DNA of 32,055 bases, taken from positions 1-32,055 of the forward strand of contig NZ_NHOY01000088.1 of NCBI RefSeq assembly GCF_002252755.1, read 5' to 3'. This DNA comes from Halorubrum sp. Hd13. GTDB lineage: Archaea; Halobacteriota; Halobacteria; Halobacteriales; Haloferacaceae. The stretch's first letter is position 1, and each line of letters begins with the position of its first letter. Below are positions 7,040 through 14,848 of this stretch, piece after piece. Position numbers and translations under genes: made by a program. The notes below the pieces were generated by a model, which was not told where the DNA came from, searched no databases, and was given only the letters and a program-made list of their open reading frames with translations.

Positions 7040-8842
7040 ATGACAGAGACGCCAGGGGGCTCCGACGGCGCGTCCGTGCCCCCGACGGCGAGCGACCCCG
7101 CGGCGGCGTCCGGGCCCGACGAGGCACCCGGGTCCGGCGGGAGCGACGGCGACGGCGACGGGGGCGCGGCCGGCTCCGTGACCGTCGTCGGCACCGCGCA
7201 CGTCTCCGAGCGCTCGGTCGACGAGGTCGAGGAGACGATCGATCGCGAGCGCCCCGACGTCGTCGCGGTCGAGCTCGACGAGGGGCGGTACCGTCAGCTG
7301 CAGGGCGAGACGCCTGACGACCTCGATGCGAGCGACCTCCTGCGCGGCAACACTGTCTTCCAGTTCCTCGCCTACTGGATGCTCTCGTACGTCCAGACCC
7401 AGCTCGGCGAGCGCTTCGACATCGAACCGGGCGCTGACATGCGCGCGGCCATCGACGTCGCCGAGGGGCTCGGGATCGACGTCGCCCTCGTCGACCGTGA
7501 CATCCAGACGACGATCCAGCGCTTCTGGGCGCGAATGACGGTCACGGAAAAGCTCCGGATGGTCGGCGGGCTCGCGTTCGGCGTCACCGACTCGCGGATC
7601 GTCGGCGTGCTCGCGGGGCTGTTCGTCGGGGTCCTCGCGGGGCCGGCGATCGGCCTGTTCGGCGGCAGTTTCGGAGTGACCACCGCGCTGCTGACGCGCG
7701 TGACCGCGGGCGTCCTCGTCGCCGTCGCCGCCGGGATCGCCGTCGATCAGGTCGGGAAGCTGGCGCTCTCCCCGGACGGCCGCCTCTACGCGGCGAGCGG
7801 GCTCGGCGTCGGCGCCGGGGTGGCCGCGGCGGCCTCCGGCGTCGCGAACGGGCTCGTCTCGACGTACCTCGGCGGCTTCGCCGTGACGGCGATCGGCAGT
7901 CTCGGACTCGGGGTCTCGCTCGGGCTGACGCTCGGCGTCGTCGTGGCGGCGCTGCTCGGCCTGACCGACCGCGGCGGCGAGCCGGAGCACGGCGGCATCG
8001 AGGAGCTCGGCGTCGAGGAGCTCACCGACACCGACGTGGTGACGATGATGATGGAGGAGTTCCGCCAGTTCTCGCCGGGCGGCGCCGAGGCGCTCATCGA
8101 CGAGCGGGACGCGTTCATCGCCCACCGGCTCGTCGCCCTCCGCGACGCCGGCAAGGACGTCGTCGCCGTCGTCGGCGCGGGGCATCAGACGGGGATCGAG
8201 CGATACCTCGCGAGCCCCGAGACGCTCCCGCCGATGGAGGAGCTCGTCGGCCGGGAACGCGGCGGGAGCAGGCTACCGTGGAAGAAGGCGGTCGGCTACG
8301 CGATCACCGTCGGCTTCGTCGGCTTCTTCGTCCTGCTCGCGCTGGCGGGCGTCGAGAACGCCTTCCTGTTCCGGCTGTTCGGCGCGTGGTTCCTCATCAA
8401 CGGCGCGTTCGCCTTCGCCTTCGCGAAGGTCGCCGGCGCGCGGTGGACCGCCGCGGGCGTCGGGGGCGCGGTCGCGTGGATGACCTCGATCAACCCGGTG
8501 CTCGCGCCCGGCTGGTTCACCGGCTACGTCGAGCTCCGGCACCTCACCGTGAACGTCGGCGACATCGGGACGCTCAACGAGCTGCTCTCGGACGAGACGC
8601 GGTCGCCCTCCGAGCTGGTCTCGGCGATGCTCGACGTCCCGCTGTTCAAGCTCATCGTCGTCGTCGCGATGACGAACGTCGGCAGCATCGTCGCGAGCTT
8701 CCTGTTCGCCGTCTACGTGATCCCGGCGATGTTCGGCGCCGAGGTCGGCGGCGTCGACGAGGTCGGCCGCCTCATGATCGACGGCGCCGGCACCGGCGCG
8801 GAGCTGATACGGAACGCCATCCTGGGCGGTGGTGGGGCGTGA
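7040..8842 (+). CDS. TraB/PrgY-family membrane protein
   Basis: 600 aa from ATG 7040, preceded by an AAACCCTAAAC element about 25 bases upstream. After a ~45-residue Gly/Asp/Ala lead, SVTVVGTAHVSERSV (motif GTAHVS, residues 51-56) and VVAVELDEGRYRQL give the TraB/GumN signature; the later VVAVVGAGHQTGIERYL near residue 377 completes it. In between and after are hydrophobic segments (roughly residues 175-310 and 415-590) implying a polytopic membrane protein. TraB/PrgY members are related to Tiki-type metal-dependent proteases; PrgY limits a peptide pheromone in Enterococcus. The substrate here is unknown. The next gene, a membrane metalloprotease, starts within 25 bases or overlaps, suggesting a two-gene unit. 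Confidence 0.87.
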   Translation: MTETPGGSDGASVPPTASDPAAASGPDEAPGSGGSDGDGDGGAAGSVTVVGTAHVSERSVDEVEETIDRERPDVVAVELDEGRYRQLQGETPDDLDASDLLRGNTVFQFLAYWMLSYVQTQLGERFDIEPGADMRAAIDVAEGLGIDVALVDRDIQTTIQRFWARMTVTEKLRMVGGLAFGVTDSRIVGVLAGLFVGVLAGPAIGLFGGSFGVTTALLTRVTAGVLVAVAAGIAVDQVGKLALSPDGRLYAASGLGVGAGVAAAASGVANGLVSTYLGGFAVTAIGSLGLGVSLGLTLGVVVAALLGLTDRGGEPEHGGIEELGVEELTDTDVVTMMMEEFRQFSPGGAEALIDERDAFIAHRLVALRDAGKDVVAVVGAGHQTGIERYLASPETLPPMEELVGRERGGSRLPWKKAVGYAITVGFVGFFVLLALAGVENAFLFRLFGAWFLINGAFAFAFAKVAGARWTAAGVGGAVAWMTSINPVLAPGWFTGYVELRHLTVNVGDIGTLNELLSDETRSPSELVSAMLDVPLFKLIVVVAMTNVGSIVASFLFAVYVIPAMFGAEVGGVDEVGRLMIDGAGTGAELIRNAILGGGGA

Positions 8843-8867
8843 CTCGGTCCGCCGTCGGGGGTGGCGC

Positions 8868-9536
8868 GTGAGCTCCGCCTTCCGCGGTCGCCGGATCGCC
8901 GGCCTCTATTTCAGCGGCACGGAGCTGCGCGACCTGCTCGTCGCGTGGCTCGCGCTCGGCGTCGCGTTCACGTTCTTCTTCGTCAACGGCACCGCCGGCT
9001 TCGGCCGGCTCCTCGCCGCGGGGGTGCTCCCGCCGCTGCTCGTCGGCCTCCTCACCGCGGGCGTCGCGTTCCTCCTCCACGAGATCGCGCACAAGGTCGT
9101 CGCGGTCCACTACGACCAGGTGGCCGAGTTCCGGGCCGACAACAGCATGCTGTTTCTGGCCGTGATGAGCTCGCTCCTCGGATTCATCTTCGCCGCGCCC
9201 GGCGCGGTCCACCACCGCGGTCGGCTGACGCCGCGAGAGCACGGCCACATCGCGCTCGCCGGCCCGGTCGTCAATCTGCTTCTCACCCTCGTCTTCCTCC
9301 CGGCGTTCCTGCTCGGTCCCGTCGTCGGCAGCCCCGTGGTCACCCTGATCGGCTCCCGCGGGATCGCGATCAACGTCTTCCTCGCGGCGTTCAACCTGAT
9401 CCCGTACGGCCCGCTCGACGGGAAGACCGTGTTCGACTGGAGCAAGGGCGTGTGGGTCGGCTTCTTCGTCGTCTCCGTCCTGCTCACGATCGGCCTGGTC
9501 TTCGTCGGCGGGCTCGGCTTCGGCGGGCCGTTCTGA
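8868..9536 (+). CDS. Site-2-protease-like membrane metalloprotease (M50 family)
   Basis: 222 aa from GTG 8868. HEIAH (residues 71-75) inside a hydrophobic helix is the zinc-binding HExxH motif, and NLIPYGPLDG (176-185) supplies the third ligand Asp, the standard S2P layout. LAGPVVNLLL is also typical. Five to six membrane helices, no extra domain. S2P enzymes cut substrates inside the membrane, often to release anchored regulators. An alternative GTG at 8829 would overlap the TraB gene by 14 bases and add 13 residues rich in Arg. Together with the TraB-family neighbour it may process membrane proteins; the substrate is unknown. Confidence 0.85.
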   Translation: MSSAFRGRRIAGLYFSGTELRDLLVAWLALGVAFTFFFVNGTAGFGRLLAAGVLPPLLVGLLTAGVAFLLHEIAHKVVAVHYDQVAEFRADNSMLFLAVMSSLLGFIFAAPGAVHHRGRLTPREHGHIALAGPVVNLLLTLVFLPAFLLGPVVGSPVVTLIGSRGIAINVFLAAFNLIPYGPLDGKTVFDWSKGVWVGFFVVSVLLTIGLVFVGGLGFGGPF

Positions 9537-9611
9537 GGGGAGCGACGCGACGGGGGCGGTCGCGCCGGCCGGAACGGTGCGCTTTTGCTCCGCGGGCGTC
9601 CCTCGACACAC

Positions 9612-10646
9612 ATGACCGAGGGCGACGGCGACGAGACGGGGGGAGAAGCGGACGAGGGCGACGACGAACTCACGTACGCCGACGCGGGCGTCGACATCGA
9701 CGCGAGCGAGGCGGCGACCGCGGCGCTGATCGGCGCGGTCGGCGAGGCCGAGGGCGACTACGCCGGCCTCCTCGACATCGGCGATCGGTACCTCGCGCTC
9801 GCGACCGACGGCGTCGGGACGAAGCTCCTCGTCGCCGAGGCGCTCGGCGACTACTCGACGGTCGGCATCGACTGCATCGCGATGAACGTCAACGACCTGG
9901 TCGCCGCCGGCGTCCGCCCCGTCGCCTTCGTCGACTACCTCGCGGTCGACGAGCCGGACGAGCGGTTCGCCGAGCAGGTCGGCGACGGCCTCGCCCGCGG
10001 CGCCGAGCTGGCGGACATGGAGCTCGTCGGCGGCGAGACGGCGGTGATGCCGGACGTGATCCGGGGACTCGACCTGGCGGGCACCTGCGCCGGACTCGCC
10101 GCGAAGGACGCCGTCTTCGACGGCGAGGCGCGGCCGGGCGACGCGCTGGTCGGCTGGCGCTCCTCTGGGATCCACTCCAACGGGCTCACGCTCGCCCGCG
10201 AGGCCGCCACGCGGAACCACGACTACGACGACCCCTGCCCGTTCGACGGCTACGAGACGGTCGGCGAGGCGCTCTTGGAGCCGACTCGGATCTACACCGA
10301 CCTGCTCGACCCGATGCGCGAACGCGACGTGCGCGGCGCGGCCCACGTCACCGGCGGCGGCTGGACGAACCTGACGCGGCTCGGCGACCACCGGTACGTC
10401 GTCGAGGACGCCTTCGACCCCCAGCCCGTCTTCGAGTTCGTGCAGTCCGAGGGGAGCGTCTCCGACGAGGAGATGCACCGGACGTTCAACATGGGCACCG
10501 GCTTCGTCGCCGCCCTCGATCCCGACGACGCCGAGTCGCTGGCGGCCGAGACAAACGGGCGCGTGATCGGCCGGGTAGCAGATGCCGACGGCGGCGTGAC
10601 CGGGGAGCCGTCCGGAGCAGTCGCGATCCGAGGACTCGAACTGTAA
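9612..10646 (+). CDS. purM: Phosphoribosylformylglycinamidine cyclo-ligase
   Basis: 344 aa, AIR synthetase of purine biosynthesis: closes the imidazole ring using ATP. After an acidic ~20-residue lead, TYADAGVDIDASEAA, ATDGVGTKLLVAEALGDYSTVGIDCIAMNVNDLVAAGVRPVAFVDYLAV, ELVGGETAVMPDVI, SSGIHSNGLTLAR and AAHVTGGGWTNLTRL are all textbook PurM blocks. Full length. A TATA-like stretch (GCTTTTGC, ~9591) lies ~20 bases upstream of ATG 9612. Converges on the next gene with 5 bases between stops. Confidence 0.95.
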   Translation: MTEGDGDETGGEADEGDDELTYADAGVDIDASEAATAALIGAVGEAEGDYAGLLDIGDRYLALATDGVGTKLLVAEALGDYSTVGIDCIAMNVNDLVAAGVRPVAFVDYLAVDEPDERFAEQVGDGLARGAELADMELVGGETAVMPDVIRGLDLAGTCAGLAAKDAVFDGEARPGDALVGWRSSGIHSNGLTLAREAATRNHDYDDPCPFDGYETVGEALLEPTRIYTDLLDPMRERDVRGAAHVTGGGWTNLTRLGDHRYVVEDAFDPQPVFEFVQSEGSVSDEEMHRTFNMGTGFVAALDPDDAESLAAETNGRVIGRVADADGGVTGEPSGAVAIRGLEL

Positions 10647-10651
10647 GCGCG

Positions 10652-10954
10652 TCAGTCCGCGTCGTCGGCCGTCTCGTCGAGAGCGGCCGCGACTCGGTCC
10701 GCAGTCGACTCCAGCGCCTCGGCGAGCGCTCTCGCCTGTGCCGTGGAGAGTTCGACCTCGTCGGCGTGTGCCGGAAGGGAATCGAACGCGGTGTCGTCGA
10801 GTTCGACCTGCAGCGTCACGTGGTCCGGTTCCTCTCGTGGCGCGGTGACGTTCACGACGCCGGGCGCGTCCTCCTCGAAGTCGTGACCGCGAACCCGCCC
10901 GTCGACGAGGTCGAGCGTGGTGTAGGCGTTCACGCGGAGCAGGCGGTTGCTCAT
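10652..10954 (-). CDS. Small haloarchaeal protein, resembles DUF6360 family
   Basis: 100 aa, beginning MSNRLLRVNAYTTLDLVDGRVRGHDFEEDAPGVVNVTAPREEPDHVTLQVELDD and ending in a helix (STAQARALAEALESTADRVAAAL). The pattern VNAYTTLDL...GHDFEEDA...VNVTAPREEPDHV is one I associate with the uncharacterised haloarchaeal DUF6360 family; the name is from memory and unverified. It follows the nitrite/sulfite reductase gene on the same strand with a 70-base gap, suggesting co-transcription. Function unknown. Confidence 0.75.
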   Translation of the reverse strand: MSNRLLRVNAYTTLDLVDGRVRGHDFEEDAPGVVNVTAPREEPDHVTLQVELDDTAFDSLPAHADEVELSTAQARALAEALESTADRVAAALDETADDAD

Positions 10955-11024
10955 TCGCTCGCCCTCGGCGTCGTCGAAGGCGTCGGGGACGTCGCCGTCG
11001 TGGGTGTCGTCGAGGCCTGCATCG

Positions 11025-12788
11025 TCAGTCGTCCGCCGGCGCCGGCGGCCCCTCGTCGATCCCGTCGTTCTCGGCGTACGGGTACCACGTACGCTTCGTG
11101 TTGTGCATCATCGGGTCGTCGTAGTCGGTCTCCTCCGGGTCCACGAGGGCGTCGAGTTCGTCGTCGTCGTGGCGGGCGACGAAGGCGCGGAACGACTCGC
11201 CGTCCTCGCGCCGGGCGGCGAAGCTCTCGATCAGGTTCGCGATCGCGCCCGGGACCTCGTCGACCGGGACGCGTTGGGTTACCCAGCGGGCGAACTGGGG
11301 GTTCTCGCCGAGGCCGCCGCCGAGGCCGACGTCGAGCGCTTCCACCGGGTCGCCGTCCTTCCTAGTCTTCATGCCGCGCAGGCTCACGTCGGCGATCTGC
11401 GGCTGCGCGCACGACGCCGTACAGCCGGACAGGTGGATGTGGAACTCGTCGACGCCGTCCGGGAGGTCGACGTTCCCCTTTAGCCACCGGGCGAAGCGGA
11501 CCTGCCGGTTCTTGGTCTCGACGATCGACAGCGAGCAGAACTCGGTCCCGGTACACGCGACGGAGCCCCGCATGAACGGCGACGGATCCGGCGAGTAGTG
11601 GTCGAGCAACGGCTCGTCGAGGAGGTCGTCGAGTTCCGCGTCGGGCACGTCGGTGAGGATGACGTTCTGTCGCTGGGAGAGTCGGACCTCGCCGGAGCCG
11701 TACTCCTCGGCGAGGTCGGCGAGGTCGAGGACGTCGGCCGCACCCATTCGGCCCACGAGCACGTTCAGACCCACGAAGTTCCGCCCGTCCTTCTGATCGT
11801 AAACGCCGATCAGGTCGTTCCGCTCGCCCTCGCCCGCGTTGTAGGTGTACTCCTCGCGGACGTCCCGGCCGGCGGTCTCCAGTTCGAAATTGACGTACTC
11901 CTCCTGAAGGGTCTCGCGGACCGTCTCCGCTCCCCACTCGTCGACGAGGAACTTCACGCGGGCGTTGTATCGGTCCTCACGGTCGCCGTAATCACGGAAG
12001 AGCGCGGAGAGGCCGCCGGCGACGGCCGAGACCTGCTCCGGCGGGACCCAGACGTCGATGTCGCGGGCGAGGCGCGGTTCGTTGCGGGCGAGCCCCCCGC
12101 CGACGCGGACGTTGAAGCCGACGGCGTCCTCGCTTTCGGCCCCGTCCGTCTCGACCTGCTTATAAGCGGGCTCGAATGCGAGGTCATTGATATCGCCCTG
12201 TCCGGAGCCGTCGGCGGAGCCCGTCACGGACACCTTCCACTTCCGCGGTAGGTTGGTGTGATCGTCGTTCCCTTTGAACGTCTCGTTGAGTTCGCGGATG
12301 ACCGGCCACGCGTCGACGACCTCCTGGCCGTCCTTCCCGGCGACCGGATTGCCGACGATGTTCCGCCACGAGTCCCCACACGCCTGCTGCGTCGAGAGTC
12401 CGTTCGCCGCCAGTTTCTCGAAGACCGCCGGCACGTCCGAGAGCTCGATCCAGTGCAGTTGGATCGACTGACGGGTGGTGAAGTCGGCGTACGCGTCGCC
12501 GAAGATCGGATTCGTCCCCGGGCCACGGGCGTACTCGTCGGCGATCTCGCCGACCGTACGGAGCTGCCCCGGCTCGAGCACGCCGTTCGGGGTCCCGATC
12601 CGCATCATGAAGTACCCCTCCTGTCCGTTCCGCTGGTGGTACAGCCCCCACCACTTGAACCGCTCGAACCAGGCGTCCCGCTCGTCGTCCGGGATCGAGT
12701 CGTACCCCTGCTCGGCGAACTCGAATAGGCGGTCACGAACCTCGTTCCCGTAGACCTCCGACTTCCAGTTCTCGACGTCTGTTGGCAT
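11025..12788 (-). CDS. nirA: Ferredoxin-dependent nitrite/sulfite reductase (siroheme, 4Fe-4S)
   Basis: 587 aa, the full length of assimilatory ferredoxin-nitrite reductases. Cys412 and Cys418 (CTGTEFC) plus Cys456 and Cys460 (CTASC) are the CX5C/CX3C ligands of the 4Fe-4S cluster bridged to siroheme. Two repeated ferrodoxin-like half-domains are visible (GDAYADFTTRQSIQLHWIEL... and SGEVRLSQRQNVILTDV). It would reduce nitrite to ammonia with six electrons; sulfite reductases share the motifs, and no nitrate reductase or transporter is next to it, so sulfite remains possible. Promoter candidates upstream: CCTATG about 30 bases before ATG 12788, or AAATAAA about 60 bases before. Confidence 0.88.
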   Translation of the reverse strand: MPTDVENWKSEVYGNEVRDRLFEFAEQGYDSIPDDERDAWFERFKWWGLYHQRNGQEGYFMMRIGTPNGVLEPGQLRTVGEIADEYARGPGTNPIFGDAYADFTTRQSIQLHWIELSDVPAVFEKLAANGLSTQQACGDSWRNIVGNPVAGKDGQEVVDAWPVIRELNETFKGNDDHTNLPRKWKVSVTGSADGSGQGDINDLAFEPAYKQVETDGAESEDAVGFNVRVGGGLARNEPRLARDIDVWVPPEQVSAVAGGLSALFRDYGDREDRYNARVKFLVDEWGAETVRETLQEEYVNFELETAGRDVREEYTYNAGEGERNDLIGVYDQKDGRNFVGLNVLVGRMGAADVLDLADLAEEYGSGEVRLSQRQNVILTDVPDAELDDLLDEPLLDHYSPDPSPFMRGSVACTGTEFCSLSIVETKNRQVRFARWLKGNVDLPDGVDEFHIHLSGCTASCAQPQIADVSLRGMKTRKDGDPVEALDVGLGGGLGENPQFARWVTQRVPVDEVPGAIANLIESFAARREDGESFRAFVARHDDDELDALVDPEETDYDDPMMHNTKRTWYPYAENDGIDEGPPAPADD

Positions 12789-12865
12789 CGTTGTCGGCTA
12801 CACCCGACGCCCACATAGGTGACCGCGTGGAGTCAACCTTCCCCGGTGGTTTATTTCAGAGGCGG

Positions 12866-13186
12866 TTATTGCCGGTGGTTTGCCGTCCGCGAACGTCGAA
12901 CCGACGATCGGTCGAATTCGACGAACTCACCGTCCCGTATCCGTCCAACCGGCAGCCAGGCCGTCGTTCCCGTCACGCCACACGCGATACACTGGCCATG
13001 GACGCGAGTCTCGATCGTCGCCCCGTCGACGCCGACCGTCTGGAAGTTCTCGACGACCAGATCGGCGAGATCGCAGTCACAGAAACCGGGCGCGTCGAGG
13101 CGCCAGAGTTCGCTAACACGCACTTCTCGGGTGTCGTCGATGGATAGCCACGCCCCGTCATCGAGGACGCGTAAGCGGGTGGTCAC
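12866..13186 (-). CDS. Small Cys-containing protein (CxC and CxxC), function unknown
   Basis: 106 aa from GTG 13186; a TTG at 13213 is a longer alternative that adds nine Arg-rich residues. Cys36/Cys38 (FCDCDLADL) and Cys66/Cys69 (GQCIACG) could form a zinc site. The centre reads LADLVVENFQTVGVDGATIETRVHGQCIACGVTGTTAWLPVGRI, mostly beta, protein-like with GC-rich third codon positions. It lies upstream of the reductase gene on the same strand, 77 bases away, so may be in its transcript. No family recognised with certainty. Confidence 0.65.
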   Translation of the reverse strand: MTTRLRVLDDGAWLSIDDTREVRVSELWRLDAPGFCDCDLADLVVENFQTVGVDGATIETRVHGQCIACGVTGTTAWLPVGRIRDGEFVEFDRSSVRRSRTANHRQ

Positions 13187-13272
13187 ACACCGGGTTCGGT
13201 CTCGACGAATCAAACGGTGCCGATGCTCGCAAACGCGGACGCGGTTGATAACGCCGAGATGACGGGGAACCG

Positions 13273-13288
13273 CCCGACTACGGTCGGG
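13273..13288. other. Perfect 6-bp hairpin
   Basis: CCCGAC (13273-13278) and GTCGGG (13283-13288) are perfect inverted repeats with a 4-base loop. It lies in the 195-base gene-free stretch 13187-13381. No T-run follows on either strand, so it is not an obvious terminator. Confidence 0.5.
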
Positions 13289-13313
13289 TTGGAGGGGGTA
13301 CGTCAGTCACGGA

Positions 13314-13334
13314 TACCGGAATTCCTTTCCGGTA
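13314..13334. other. Perfect 8-bp hairpin
   Basis: TACCGGAA (13314-13321) and TTCCGGTA (13327-13334) with a 5-base loop, extendable by GG/CC after one mismatch. It sits about 20 bases upstream of the TATA-like element of the tiny gene pair, so it may be an operator or a processed RNA end. Confidence 0.55.
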
Positions 13335-13351
13335 CCATGGAGTAGTGGTTC

Positions 13352-13359
13352 GATTTACT
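13352..13359 (+). promoter_or_regulatory. TATA-like element for the tiny gene pair
   Basis: GATTTACT about 23-30 bases upstream of ATG 13382, in a locally AT-rich segment; the distance fits a leaderless haloarchaeal transcript. Confidence 0.45.
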
Positions 13360-13381
13360 CGTGTGACGAGGCTTATGATCG

Positions 13382-13531
13382 ATGGAGTCGTACCTCGACG
13401 CGATGATGGATCCGACCCCCGATCGTGCCGTCGATCGATCCGTCGATACCGATGACGAAAGAGTCAACCGACAGCACACCTCCGCGGACGTCGCTCCCGA
13501 GCTCTTCGAGGACGTTCCGCGAGAGCGATGA
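13382..13531 (+). CDS. Tiny acidic protein (49 aa), function unknown
   Basis: 49 aa beginning MESYLDAMMDPTPDRAVDRS and ending APELFEDVPRER. An in-frame stop three bases before the ATG (TGA 13376-13378) excludes a longer form. The stop overlaps the next start as ATGA at 13528-13531, and a TATA-like element is correctly placed upstream. Acidic, no membrane segment. Codon use is less extreme than in large neighbours, so evidence rests mainly on the promoter and the overlap. Confidence 0.55.
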   Translation: MESYLDAMMDPTPDRAVDRSVDTDDERVNRQHTSADVAPELFEDVPRER

Positions 13532-13728
13532 CAGATCGATCCGCGTCGAGCGCAGGCGACGACGAGCCGGAGACCGAGTCCAGTGATAACGCCGACCCGG
13601 AGACTGAGCCGGAACAGACTCAGGAGGGCGATGGCACGGAACATCTCGACGACATCGATGACGGGGTCGGGTGTACGGAGATCTGGGAACACCTCTCGGA
13701 GCGGCGGGAGGCGGAGCGGGACGCGTAG
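13528..13728 (+). CDS. Small acidic protein (66 aa), function unknown
   Basis: 66 aa from the ATG overlapping the previous stop. A disordered Asp/Glu-rich first half (residues 10-45) is followed by DDIDDGVGCTEIWEHLSERREAERDA, a compact amphipathic helix preceded by a Cys that looks like the conserved functional end. GC-rich third positions support coding. Convergent with the HTH-CBS gene (30 bases apart). Confidence 0.7.
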   Translation: MTDRSASSAGDDEPETESSDNADPETEPEQTQEGDGTEHLDDIDDGVGCTEIWEHLSERREAERDA

Positions 13729-13758
13729 CGGGACGGCCGATCGTCGGCCGCGGTCCGG

Positions 13759-14298
13759 TTACGACAGGTGCGCGGCGATGTCTGCCTCGGTGATGATCCC
13801 GACCGTCTCGCCGCCGTCGGTGACCATCACCGCCTTGTAGTGGTCCAGCAGGTTCCGGACCTCGTCGACGGTCGCGCCGGGTGCGACCGTGGGGAACGAC
13901 TCGCTCATCACCTCGCTGACCGGGTGGTCCCCGACGTTCTCGCCCGCGTGGACCACGTCGCCCTGACTGATCGAGCCGACCGGCACGCCGTTCTGGAGCA
14001 CCGGGAGCTGCGAGTACGCCTCCTCCTCCATCAGGTCCACCGCCTCGCGCACCGCGTCGTCGGGCGCGACGCTGATCACCGTCTCGTTCATCAGGTCGCT
14101 CGCGCGAACGACCTCGCCCTCCGCCTCTTGGAGCGCGTTGACGATCCGCCGGAGCGTCGAGAGCCGCGGGTCGACGTCGCCGCCCTCGATCCGGGCGATC
14201 AGGGGCTGTGAGACGTCCGCCGCGTCCGCCAACTCGCTCTGTGTCAGCTCCAGCGTCGTCCGCCGTTCGCGGAGGTCCTGCGGCGTGGGGAGTTCCAT
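13759..14298 (-). CDS. HTH-XRE and tandem CBS domain transcription regulator
   Basis: 179 aa. Residues ~7-57 (LRERRTTLELTQSELADAADVSQPLIARIEGGDVDPRLSTLRRIVNAL) are a lambda-repressor-type HTH; residues ~65-120 and ~125-178 are two CBS motifs (VISVAPDDAVREAVDLMEEEAYSQLPVLQNGVPVGSISQGDVV and FPTVAPGATVDEVRNLLDHYKAVMVTDGGETVGIITEADIAAHL), which usually bind adenosine nucleotides. Common in archaea as a putative nucleotide-sensing regulator; target genes unknown. An inverted repeat overlaps its own promoter (14305-14321). Confidence 0.9.
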   Translation of the reverse strand: MELPTPQDLRERRTTLELTQSELADAADVSQPLIARIEGGDVDPRLSTLRRIVNALQEAEGEVVRASDLMNETVISVAPDDAVREAVDLMEEEAYSQLPVLQNGVPVGSISQGDVVHAGENVGDHPVSEVMSESFPTVAPGATVDEVRNLLDHYKAVMVTDGGETVGIITEADIAAHLS

Positions 14299-14304
14299 AC
14301 GGTG

Positions 14305-14321
14305 AATAACTCCGGGTTATT
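14305..14321. promoter_or_regulatory. Inverted repeat AATAAC-N5-GTTATT at HTH-CBS promoter
   Basis: AATAAC (14305-14310) and GTTATT (14316-14321), perfect 6-bp arms with five bases between, lie 7-23 bases before the ATG (14298) and abut the TATA-like TTTTCTAATAA read on the minus strand. Position suggests autoregulation by the HTH protein. Confidence 0.55.
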
Positions 14322-14385
14322 AGAAAAGGTTTCGACGGCGACCGATATCGCGGCGACGGTCGGGACTCTCCGCGATCGGAGCGCC

Positions 14386-14754
14386 TTACTCGGCGTCGCC
14401 GTCGTCGTCTCCGTCCGTCTCGACGATCTCGATGACCTCGAGGGGAACGTCCCGCAGCGCGCCGCCGACCTCGCTCTTCGCGATCCGCTCGGCGTGCTCC
14501 TCGCTGTCGGCGTTGAAGATGTCGATCTCCAAGAGGAGTCCGACGAGGGCCGTGTTGGCCGCGAGGAACGCGGCGTCGAACGGCTCACCGCAGGCCGGAC
14601 AGCCGGTGACGCCGGGTTCGACCTCGACGTACTGCTTGTCCGTCTCGTTGAGTCGCTTGCCGGCTTCGCTGACCGCGACGCCGATGGCGTCGTCGGTCTC
14701 CTCGACGTCACGGACCAACCAGGCGGCTTCCATCGCGACTTCGTAGTTGCTCAT
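14386..14754 (-). CDS. UPF0212 (DUF555) family protein
   Basis: 122 aa, MSNYEVAMEAAWLVRDVEETDDAIGVAVSEAGKRLN, then CPACGEPFDAAFLAANTALVGLLLEIDIFNADSEEHAERIAKSEVGGALRDVPLEVIEI: the conserved blocks of the archaeal UPF0212 family. Cys52 and Cys55 form a CPxCG zinc-ribbon-like half site. Soluble, function uncharacterised. Own promoter likely: AAGAAAGGAAA about 27-37 bases upstream. Confidence 0.9.
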   Translation of the reverse strand: MSNYEVAMEAAWLVRDVEETDDAIGVAVSEAGKRLNETDKQYVEVEPGVTGCPACGEPFDAAFLAANTALVGLLLEIDIFNADSEEHAERIAKSEVGGALRDVPLEVIEIVETDGDDDGDAE

Positions 14755-14848
14755 ATCCGGGCGGACGGGCCGCAGGGTTTCCTTTCTTGTGGTTCGCCCG
14801 CGGTCGCCGTGCGAGAAGGTGTCTCCCGGAGGGTTACGGCCCCGAGAG

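Noticed and set aside
13303..13692. 129-codon minus-strand frame opposite the tiny gene pair
   Set aside because: Composition (Ser/Arg/Cys-rich, not acidic) and third-position pattern favour the two plus-strand genes with ATGA overlap and TATA element.
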